64,000 nucleotides of DNA. Origin: Chryseobacterium carnipullorum (lineage in GTDB: Bacteria; Bacteroidota; Bacteroidia; Flavobacteriales; Weeksellaceae). The position numbers and the translations under genes were made by a program. The stretch is taken from contig NZ_FRCD01000003.1 in assembly GCF_900142785.1 (NCBI RefSeq), positions 62,001 to 126,000 on the forward strand. Direction: 5' to 3'. The notes beneath the pieces were generated by a model. It ran no database searches and was not told where the DNA came from. It worked only from the letters and a program-made list of their open reading frames with translations. Each line of letters starts with the position of its first letter. Within the stretch, counting starts at the first letter, position 1. Shown piece after piece: positions 25,079 to 32,395 of this stretch.

Positions 25079-28000
25079 TTATTTATTGATGATTGAATTA
25101 ATGGTAACTACAGATTGATTGACCTGCTGAATGGATTCTAAATATTTTAGCTGAATATTCGTGGCAGTCTGCAGGGCAAAAAGATATTCTACGTAAGAGA
25201 TTTCTCCAGTTTTGTAGCCTAATTGGGCTGCTTTGACAATTTTTTCTGCATTCGGGATTGCCTGACTTACATAATATTCATACTGCTGTATATCCTGCTG
25301 ATATTGTGCAAAAGCATTTTCAAGCTGTGTCGAAAGCTGATTCTGTTTCATCTTTGCATTGGTTTCAGCCGCTAGTTTTTCATATTCCAAAGATTGCATT
25401 CTTGCTTTTGTTGCTCCAAACGTCAACGGAATCGCAACCCCCAAAGAGAAGGAATTGAAACGGTCGCCGGCATTATAGAATTTTTCCTGCCCGTTTTTGG
25501 TATGGAAACCTATCAGCGACTGACTTGTCAATCCAAGGCTGAATTCTGGAAGTCCCTGTGATTTTTCCACATTTTTATTTTTTTCAGCAATTTTCATTTC
25601 GTGATAAAAAGCCTTAACCGTAGGATTATTAGCTATGGATGAACTGTCGAGGATATTTTCTGTTCTTAAAGGTTCATAATCCTTTTTGACGGGAACTTCG
25701 AAATCTTCGGAAGTGTTCAATAATGTCTTTAAATTTTTATAGGCATTGTTTAAATAAACTTCATTTTGTTTCAGCAGGAGGCTGATTTCACCCTTTTGGG
25801 TTTCTGCGGTGTTAATCTCAATCTTCTTTATGTCTCCTGCTTTAAATCTCACAGTGGCAATTCTGATAAAATCCTGATAAAGGCTGTCCAGATCTTTCAG
25901 TTTGAATTTGTTGTACTGAAGGTATTCGATCTGATAATAATAATTCCTAACCTGTTTGGTCAGTTCGTTCGCCGAAACTTCTTTATCAATCTGTCTGCTT
26001 CTGATGTTTTCGGAGATCAATTCTCTTCTTGCTTTGAACAGTGTCGGGAAAGGAATGTTTTGCGAAATGGCAAATGACTGGTCGAATTTCGGACTGTTGT
26101 ACTGTCCCAACTGTGCTTCAAAATTTAATTTGGGAAGTTCTTTTGCCGTCCCTTTCAGCACTTCTGCAGATTTTATATTGAGATCTTTTGATTTTAAAAC
26201 CAAATTGTTTTCAGTGGCCATTTCTACTGCCTGATCTACGGAAATCTGTTTGGTCTGCGCATTAAACGTCTGTCCGAACATCAGCAACCCAAGAACAATA
26301 ACTGTTGTGAATGGTTTAATTCTATTCATCTTCGATGGAATCTTTGAATTAAAAATAATATAGAGCATCGGCAGAACAAATAAAGTAAGAAATGTAGCGG
26401 TTACCAATCCTCCGATAACTACGGTTGCCAATGGTTTCTGTACCTCAGCTCCGGCTCCTGTAGAAATCGCCATCGGCAGAAATCCCAGTGAAGCTACTGT
26501 TGCGGTCATCAGAACGGGTCTTAGTCTGGTTTTCGTTCCTTCATATACTCTCTTCAATACATTCGTCTCGCCCTCTTTTTCAAGTTGGTTAAAGGTTCCG
26601 ATCAAAACAATTCCATTAAGAACTGCGACTCCGAAAAGTGCGATAAATCCGATTCCGGCACTGATACTGAAAGGCATATCTCTTAAAAGAAGGGCAAATA
26701 CCCCACCAATGGCACTCATGGGAATGGCCGTAAAGATCAATGCAGCCTGCTTAAATGAGTGAAAGGTGAAATAAAGTAACATAAAGATCAGAAACAATGA
26801 AACCGGAACGGCAATCATCAGACGCTTGCTGGCTTCCTGTAAATTTTCAAATTGTCCACCATAGGTAAAATAATATCCGGAAGGTAACTTGATCTGTTGA
26901 TCCAGTTTGGTCTGAATATCTTTCACGACGCTTTGTACATCACGGTCTTTTACATTGAAACCGATCACGATTCTTCTTTTTCCCTCTTCACGGCTGATCT
27001 GTGCAGGACCCAGTTTATAGCTGACATTAGCCACCTGGGAAAGGGGAATCTGAGCTCCTGTACCCGTGGCAATCATTAAGTTATTCACATCATCGATATT
27101 GGTTCTATGAAGGCTGTCGAGACGGACGACAAGATCAAAACGTCTTTCGTTTTCAAACACCTGTCCGGCTGCTTTACCGGCAAAGGCTGTACTTACTGCG
27201 TTGTTTACATCTTCTATATTTAAACCATAATTAGCCATTCTCGTTCTGTCGTATTCTACATTGATCTGGGGAAGTCCGCTTATTCTTTCAATCTGCGGAG
27301 GCGTGGCTCCGTCAACGGTCTGGATGATCTTTCCTACTTTATCTGCATAAATAGACAGTGAATCCAGGTTTTCCCCAAAAATCTTAACGGCAACATCCTG
27401 CCTGATCCCCGTCATCAGCTCATTGAAACGCATCTGGATTGGCTGGTTTTTTTCAAAAAACACCCCGGGAATGGTTTCTAATTTCTCACTGATCTCATCG
27501 GCGAGTTCTGTGTATGATTTTTTTGATTTCCATTCGCTTTGTGGTTTTAAAACGACAATCAAATCGGTGGCTTCGGGAGGCATCGGATCGGTAGGAACCT
27601 CCGCGGACCCGGTTTTTCCAACGACCATTTTCACCTCATCAAACTGTTTGATAATTCTGGAAGCCTGCATGGAAGTTTCGATACTCTGGCTGAGCGAACT
27701 TCCCTGCGGCAGGATACAGTGGAATGCATAATCGCCTTCCTGCAATTGCGGAATAAATTCACCTCCCATATTTTTGAAAATAAAAGCACTGATGACAAAA
27801 ATGAAAACCGTTGCTGACACGATGATATATTTTACTTTAATTGCTTTGTGCAACATCGGCTGATAGATCTTCTGCAGGAAATTCATCATCTTATCTGAAA
27901 AAGTTTCTTTATGCGATACTTTTTTAGACAAGAACAAGGCACTCATCATCGGGATGTAGGTCAATGAAAGGATCAGAGCTCCTAAAATGGCAAATCCTAC

Positions 28001-29440
28001 TGTTTTGGCCATCGGAGTAAACATTTTTCCTTCAACTCCTGCCAGTGTAAGAATGGGAATGTAAACGATAAGGATAATGATCTCTCCGAAAGCGGCACTG
28101 CTTCTGATCTTGGATGCGGAGAGGAAAACTTCTTCGTCCATTTCGTTCTGAGTAAGATTCCGTACAGACTTCCTTAAGCCTAAATGATGTAAAGTAGCTT
28201 CAACGATGATCACGGCACCATCTACGATTAATCCGAAATCTATGGCTCCAAGGCTCATCAAATTGGCACTGACTCCAAAAACATTCATCATTCCCAAAGC
28301 AAACAGCAATGATAATGGAATCGCTGAAGCTACAATAAGTCCTGCTCTCAGGTTTCCAAGGAAAACCACCAATACGAAAATAACGATCAGGGCACCTTCA
28401 ATAAGGTTTTTCTCTACGGTATTGATTGCTCTTCCGACAAGATCTGTTCTATCCAAGAATGGTTCTATGACCACATCATCGGGAAGCGATTTCTGAATGG
28501 TTGGGATTTTAGCTTTAATAAGACTTACAACATCGTTACTGTTGGCTCCTTTCAGCATCATGACCACACCTCCTACTGCATCTACTTTTCCATTATAGGT
28601 CAATGCTCCGTAACGAACAGCACTTCCGAAACGTACGTCTGCAACATCTTTTATAAAAATCGGAACGCTTCCTGTTTCATTTTTAACGGAAATATTCTTA
28701 ATGTCCTCCAAAGAGGTAACAAAACCAATTCCCCGGATGAAATAGGCATTCGGTTTTTTGTCTATATAAGCTCCACCAGTATTCTGATTGTTTTTTTCTA
28801 AAGCGGTAAAAATATCTGTAATACTTACGCCCATTGCTTTAAGGCGGTCAGGATTCACCCCTACTTCATATTGTTTCAATTCTCCTCCGAAACTGTTGAT
28901 TTCAGCTACTCCCGGAGTACCGTTCAGTTGTCTGCGGACGATCCAATCCTGCATGGTACGGAGATCTTTGGCTGAATATTTTTTTTCACTGCCTTTTTTG
29001 GGATGGAGAATATACTGATACACTTCCCCAAGACCTGTACTTACAGGGGCAAGTTCGGGAGTTCCCACTCCTTTGGGAATTTCTTCAACGGCCAGCTTCA
29101 ACTGTTCATTGATCAGCTGTCTGGCAAAATAAACGTCTACATTTTCTTTGAAGACTACGGTGATCACGGAAAGCCCAAATCTTGAGATACTTCTGGTTTC
29201 CTCGATATCCGGTACATTGGCAATACTCTGTTCTATGGGAAAGGTAACAAGCTGCTCTACTTCCTGACCTGCGAGTGTAGGACATGCGGTAATAATCTGC
29301 ACCTGATTATTGGTAATATCGGGAACGGCATCTATGGGAAGTTTTGTAGCACTCCATACACCCCAGATAATCAGAAGCAGGGTCATAATACCAACAATCA
29401 CCTTGTTTTTGATACTGAATTTTATGATTTTATCTAACAC
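25079..29440 (-). CDS. czcA: Heavy-metal RND pump CzcA fused to a CzcC/TolC-like outer-membrane factor
   Basis: 1453 residues in two parts. Residues 1 to about 1035 are a complete HME-type RND pump: LPIDAVPDITNNQVQI at the start, and in helix 4 the proton-path motif DFGLIVDGAVIIVE typical of Czc/Cus pumps. From Met1038 (nt 26329) a second protein follows: signal-peptide-like MNRIKPFTTVIVLGLLMFG, then FNAQ, then about 390 residues of TolC-like helical repeats. The start is GTG at 29440. It is first gene of the efflux block, with a TGCAAT-N3-ATTGCA dyad upstream. Substrate probably Zn, Cd or Co. Confidence 0.92.
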   Translation of the reverse strand: MLDKIIKFSIKNKVIVGIMTLLLIIWGVWSATKLPIDAVPDITNNQVQIITACPTLAGQEVEQLVTFPIEQSIANVPDIEETRSISRFGLSVITVVFKENVDVYFARQLINEQLKLAVEEIPKGVGTPELAPVSTGLGEVYQYILHPKKGSEKKYSAKDLRTMQDWIVRRQLNGTPGVAEINSFGGELKQYEVGVNPDRLKAMGVSITDIFTALEKNNQNTGGAYIDKKPNAYFIRGIGFVTSLEDIKNISVKNETGSVPIFIKDVADVRFGSAVRYGALTYNGKVDAVGGVVMMLKGANSNDVVSLIKAKIPTIQKSLPDDVVIEPFLDRTDLVGRAINTVEKNLIEGALIVIFVLVVFLGNLRAGLIVASAIPLSLLFALGMMNVFGVSANLMSLGAIDFGLIVDGAVIIVEATLHHLGLRKSVRNLTQNEMDEEVFLSASKIRSSAAFGEIIILIVYIPILTLAGVEGKMFTPMAKTVGFAILGALILSLTYIPMMSALFLSKKVSHKETFSDKMMNFLQKIYQPMLHKAIKVKYIIVSATVFIFVISAFIFKNMGGEFIPQLQEGDYAFHCILPQGSSLSQSIETSMQASRIIKQFDEVKMVVGKTGSAEVPTDPMPPEATDLIVVLKPQSEWKSKKSYTELADEISEKLETIPGVFFEKNQPIQMRFNELMTGIRQDVAVKIFGENLDSLSIYADKVGKIIQTVDGATPPQIERISGLPQINVEYDRTRMANYGLNIEDVNNAVSTAFAGKAAGQVFENERRFDLVVRLDSLHRTNIDDVNNLMIATGTGAQIPLSQVANVSYKLGPAQISREEGKRRIVIGFNVKDRDVQSVVKDIQTKLDQQIKLPSGYYFTYGGQFENLQEASKRLMIAVPVSLFLIFMLLYFTFHSFKQAALIFTAIPMSAIGGVFALLLRDMPFSISAGIGFIALFGVAVLNGIVLIGTFNQLEKEGETNVLKRVYEGTKTRLRPVLMTATVASLGFLPMAISTGAGAEVQKPLATVVIGGLVTATFLTLFVLPMLYIIFNSKIPSKMNRIKPFTTVIVLGLLMFGQTFNAQTKQISVDQAVEMATENNLVLKSKDLNIKSAEVLKGTAKELPKLNFEAQLGQYNSPKFDQSFAISQNIPFPTLFKARRELISENIRSRQIDKEVSANELTKQVRNYYYQIEYLQYNKFKLKDLDSLYQDFIRIATVRFKAGDIKKIEINTAETQKGEISLLLKQNEVYLNNAYKNLKTLLNTSEDFEVPVKKDYEPLRTENILDSSSIANNPTVKAFYHEMKIAEKNKNVEKSQGLPEFSLGLTSQSLIGFHTKNGQEKFYNAGDRFNSFSLGVAIPLTFGATKARMQSLEYEKLAAETNAKMKQNQLSTQLENAFAQYQQDIQQYEYYVSQAIPNAEKIVKAAQLGYKTGEISYVEYLFALQTATNIQLKYLESIQQVNQSVVTINSIINK

Positions 29441-29493
29441 GATCTGTATTTAATTTTTATTGGAAATAACTGCATACGGCAATAATGCCGCTG

Positions 29494-29501
29494 CAAAAAT
29501 A
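29494..29501 (-). promoter_or_regulatory. Candidate -7 box of the czcA operon
   Basis: The minus strand reads TATTTTTG; the dyad at 29515-29529 lies 13 nt upstream, over the -33 region, where a bound repressor would block RNA polymerase. Confidence 0.45.
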
Positions 29502-29514
29502 TCACGAAGACCTC

Positions 29515-29529
29515 TGCAATGGTATTGCA
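29515..29529 (-). promoter_or_regulatory. Fur-family-type operator upstream of czcA
   Basis: TGCAAT-GGT-ATTGCA, a perfect 6-3-6 dyad with the same arms as the zntA site. Confidence 0.6.
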
Positions 29530-29574
29530 AAGTTCAATAGATAGAAAGCCAGACTTTCTAATAATCAATAAAAA

Positions 29575-29898
29575 TTAAATCTTAGGAGGTTGCCAGATAT
29601 GATCGTACATCTGGTACGCGAAATTGTTTTTCTGAAAAAGAATTTTCTTTGAAAAGTAAGCCTTAACCTGGTCAGGAATTTCGAATAAAGGATCCATTTT
29701 AAAAGAAGACACCGTCATTTGACAGCAACTGCAGGTACAAAGCGGCGAACAGATATCTCCTTTATCTTTTGAATGGGAGTCATTAATGCTGAAGGATAAT
29801 CTTGTATCTGTTGGTCCTGAAGGACGGTGCACATCTTCGCAAGGCATCAGTGACAATGCCATGAAATAGAATGCTAGTATCCATCTTAACAGGTTCAT
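29575..29898 (-). CDS. Small Cys-rich exported protein (DUF6660-like)
   Basis: 107 residues from the ATG at 29898. The N-terminal hydrophobic signal MNLLRWILAFYFMALSL is followed by PCEDVH. A Cys cluster, DICSPLCTCSCCQ (about 60-72, five Cys), follows, and the protein ends HIWQPPKI. It resembles what I recall as DUF6660. The tail matches HIFKPP and RIFHPP of the two small proteins at 16.5 and 18.8 kb. It heads the metal-efflux block, so a soft-metal role is likely. A -7 box TACCTTTG (29904-29911) sits only 5 nt upstream of the ATG, so the mRNA may be nearly leaderless or start further up. Confidence 0.7.
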   Translation of the reverse strand: MNLLRWILAFYFMALSLMPCEDVHRPSGPTDTRLSFSINDSHSKDKGDICSPLCTCSCCQMTVSSFKMDPLFEIPDQVKAYFSKKILFQKNNFAYQMYDHIWQPPKI

Positions 29899-29977
29899 AC
29901 GGACAAAGGTAAAGTTTTTTTCTAAAATGGAAAGGCTACATGATATACCTAATATATTCCTCACATTGCAGTATTTA

Positions 29978-30008
29978 TTGAAAAGGCAGTATATTTTCTT
30001 TATTTTTG
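29978..30008 (+). promoter_or_regulatory. Promoter of the lipoprotein gene
   Basis: TTG at 29978-29980, a 20-nt spacer and TATTTTTG at 30001-30008; the start lies about 18 nt before the ATG at 30033. Confidence 0.6.
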
Positions 30009-30032
30009 AATATAAGATGTGCCTGATAGCTT

Positions 30033-30506
30033 ATGAAAAAACTGATTTTAATCCCTTTATTTTTTGTCCTAATATCGTGTGTCGGTTCTGATACCGAATT
30101 TTTACCCCAAACTATTTCAGAATCTAAAAGTAAAAATCTCTTCATCAAGGAATATAAACCTACGGAAAATAAGGTGACCATCAATCAGGGAGACTATGAG
30201 ATTGTGGAAGCGTTTACTACTTTCAAATTGAACTCGAAAAATGATCAAACGATCAATAAAAATTTCTTTGCCTTCAGTGTAAGGATTAAAAATCTTAAGA
30301 CAAGTAAGGCAGGCCTTTCCGTTGAAGACAGTGATCATAGTCAATTCCTCAATTTCTATTGTGATTTCTGCGGAGGGATTAACAATGATAATGTTGTGCT
30401 GTATTATGATGACATCAATAAGAGAGAAAGCCTAGACAGCATCAAGATCGGTTTTAAAGACGGAAATAAAAATGAGAAGGTTGTTTATTTTCTTCATAAG
30501 AGATAA
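30033..30506 (+). CDS. Hypothetical lipoprotein
   Basis: Not recognised. 157 residues with a clear lipobox, VLISC, lipidated at Cys16. The mature part is beta-rich and charged. A CDFCGG pair lies near 112-117, and a short C-terminal KVVYFLHKR ends it. It is transcribed alone and divergently from the efflux block. No other motif is visible. Confidence 0.75.
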   Translation: MKKLILIPLFFVLISCVGSDTEFLPQTISESKSKNLFIKEYKPTENKVTINQGDYEIVEAFTTFKLNSKNDQTINKNFFAFSVRIKNLKTSKAGLSVEDSDHSQFLNFYCDFCGGINNDNVVLYYDDINKRESLDSIKIGFKDGNKNEKVVYFLHKR

Positions 30507-30636
30507 TATATAGAGGTTTTAAACTGGTAAAAAGCAATTGAAGATTGAATAAAAAAACCTTCCTTAATTTTCATCCATTTTTTTTCAATCAATCTGTTCA
30601 AAACTATTTTCTTCTCTCTTTTCCAACAATAAATGG

Positions 30637-30716
30637 TACCGCATTAGACGATGGAAAAAAAATACATCTAGATAATTACAAATTCGTATTATTATCAATC
30701 TCCTTCTGCAGGATAC
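30637..30716 (-). pseudogene. Relic of a SusD-gene 3' end
   Basis: The minus strand reads ILQKEIDNNTNL then stop, against IPQKEIDNNPNL then stop of the intact susD at 39629. The likeness continues past the stop through the A-run and the following CCGCA-TA-ACGATGG segment, about 80 nt in all (39586-39669 in the intact gene). Upstream of YRRI the coding likeness is lost. It lies in the same orientation as the intact susD end and bounds the RHS locus on the left. Confidence 0.7.
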
Positions 30717-30880
30717 GCCGATACACACAAGACTTACAACCCGCTTTTTTCCTATTTAATATTTTTCATCCATTCAGAAAATTTAATTAAATATTTTCTT
30801 TTTTTCGTCGTTTTAAAACCGAATAAATCTCTTTTATATGATATGTATCAAGGTTAGATGGATTTACTTCAGATATTATT

Positions 30881-30888
30881 TACTTTTG
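30881..30888 (+). promoter_or_regulatory. Candidate -7 box of the RHS locus
   Basis: TACTTTTG, 116 nt before the first gene; no obvious -33 TTG. Confidence 0.4.
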
Positions 30889-31003
30889 CAAAAAAATAAA
30901 TCTCATCAGTAAGTGAAAAAAAGTCTATTCCTTTAGTTATTTCACCTACAACATACTTCCATTAAACATTTTTTGATAAACTACTTATATACTGATAGAA
31001 ATT

Positions 31004-31804
31004 ATGAAACAGTCTTTATTGTTTATTCTAAGCCTTTCGGCCTCTTCACTTTTTGCACAAACCTGGAATACTACAGGGAATTCCGGAACCAACCCTTCGA
31101 ATAACTTTCTGGGAACAACTGATAATCAGCCTTTGGTATTTAAAGCCAACAATACAGAAGCTATGCGTATATTTCCAAATGGAAAGGTAAAAATAGGGGC
31201 CAATGATCCTGTCAATAATGATTCAGCGTTCAGTATTTACCAAGCTGAAAATCCAATTTTAGAAGTTGCCAGTTCACTTAGTTCATTTCAGATTGCAAAA
31301 TCCACCTGTGACGGATGCTTTGGAGCTCAGACTGGAGATACTGTCTTTAGAAACTTAGGCAAAACCCATAACATGATTTTTGCGATGCCTAGCAATTATA
31401 ATGACGGGAGGTATTACATTGGAATTCAAGATGGCGCTAATGGCACCTGGGTAAAATTCTTCAATAATGCCACTGCACGATTTGACGGAAAAATTTTTGC
31501 TAAGGAAGTTGAAGTAAAAACAAACGTATGGGCGGATTATGTATTTAAAAAAGATTACAAGCTAAACAGTTTGGAAGAGGTAGAAAAACACATTCAGGAG
31601 AAAGGTCATCTTCCGAATATTCCATCATCAGAAAAGGTTTTACAAGATGGTATCAACGTAGCAGAAATGAACGTAAAGCTTCTTGAAAAAATTGAGGAAC
31701 TTACCCTGTATTCCATTGAGCAGAATAAAAAGTTAAAGATTCAATCTGAAAAGGTAGAGAAGATGGAGAAACAATTGGAAAAACTTCTTTCTGAAAAAAA
31801 ATAA
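31004..31804 (+). CDS. Tail-fibre-like secreted protein at the head of the RHS locus
   Basis: 266 residues. A signal peptide ends at LFAQ (18). The middle resembles phage-tail-like trimeric proteins (AMRIFPNGKVKIGANDP). The C-terminal ~100 residues are VFKKDYKLNSLEEVEKHIQE, GHLPNIPSSE, then a coiled coil (LEKIEELTLYSIEQNKKL to the end), a module seen in other flavobacterial surface proteins. It starts the unit that includes the T9SS/YD mini-protein (8 nt away) and the giant RHS protein. It may form a stalk or chaperone for surface display; this is inference. Confidence 0.75.
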   Translation: MKQSLLFILSLSASSLFAQTWNTTGNSGTNPSNNFLGTTDNQPLVFKANNTEAMRIFPNGKVKIGANDPVNNDSAFSIYQAENPILEVASSLSSFQIAKSTCDGCFGAQTGDTVFRNLGKTHNMIFAMPSNYNDGRYYIGIQDGANGTWVKFFNNATARFDGKIFAKEVEVKTNVWADYVFKKDYKLNSLEEVEKHIQEKGHLPNIPSSEKVLQDGINVAEMNVKLLEKIEELTLYSIEQNKKLKIQSEKVEKMEKQLEKLLSEKK

Positions 31805-31811
31805 AATACAC

Positions 31812-32288
31812 ATGAAAACAAAATTACTTTCGATATTCTCTTTGTTTATAGGCTTTTTAGGCTTTTCCCAAACTGAAGTCTATTTCAAATATGATGAAGC
31901 CGGAAACCAGAGATACAGAGGACCAAATCCGGCAGCAAAAAATGCACCTGCTGAAGAAGTCGCAAAAAAAGAGGTTAAAACAGTAGCCGCCCTGCAACAA
32001 ACTCCTCCTGCAATGGATGAAAAAACTTTCTGGAAACAGATAAGATTATATCCAGTGCCCGTAAATGATGTTCTTACCATAGACTGGACTGAAGAAGCAG
32101 ACAATCTTATAGAATCTGTTTCGCTGTACCAGCATAGTACAGTACACTGGAAATTCCAACAACAGAATCTTCCAGGCTTGAATCGTCAGCTGAAGATCAA
32201 TATGACCGGATATGACTGGGGAGTTTATATTCTACGATTTACTCTGAAAGACGGAAGAGTCTTTGGTAGAAATGTTACCAAAAGATAG
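31812..32288 (+). CDS. T9SS-sorted mini-protein with one YD motif
   Basis: 158 residues. A signal peptide ends at LGFSQ (20). Next comes a single YD-repeat-like motif, FKYDEAGNQRYRG, then a Lys/Glu/Ala-rich linker. The last ~85 residues are a T9SS type A sorting domain (IRLYPVPVNDVLTIDW ... WGVYILRFTLKDGR). The giant RHS protein downstream lacks such a tail, so this protein could be its partner at the surface. That idea is inference from gene order. Confidence 0.75.
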   Translation: MKTKLLSIFSLFIGFLGFSQTEVYFKYDEAGNQRYRGPNPAAKNAPAEEVAKKEVKTVAALQQTPPAMDEKTFWKQIRLYPVPVNDVLTIDWTEEADNLIESVSLYQHSTVHWKFQQQNLPGLNRQLKINMTGYDWGVYILRFTLKDGRVFGRNVTKR

Positions 32289-32395
32289 ATTTTTTTTGGA
32301 TTAAAAGATTGAGCATTGAAAGATTTAAAAATTTTCCGATGCTACTATTTTTTCTTTATCGATCGACAATTATCACTTATAATTATATTATAGAA

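Larger units (their letters stand above)
30507..31003. other. Intergenic region holding a susD relic and the RHS-locus promoter
   Basis: 497 nt, strongly AT-rich. It contains the susD 3'-end relic (30637-30716) and a -7 box at 30881. Apart from these I see no coding region; a plus-strand frame at 30545-30790 has no codon or motif support. Confidence 0.6.

Noticed and set aside
28206..28496. Antisense open frames within czcA and other long minus-strand genes
   Set aside because: They mirror the codon pattern of the real genes on the other strand and lack any domain or start signal.
29477..29490. Hairpin CGGCA-ATAA-TGCCG in the czcA leader, as a terminator or attenuator
   Set aside because: The stem is only 5 bp and there is no T-run after it; it may be chance.
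30545..30790. 81-codon plus-strand open frame in the spacer before the RHS locus
   Set aside because: It runs antisense through the susD relic, has low-complexity composition and no ribosome-binding or family support.
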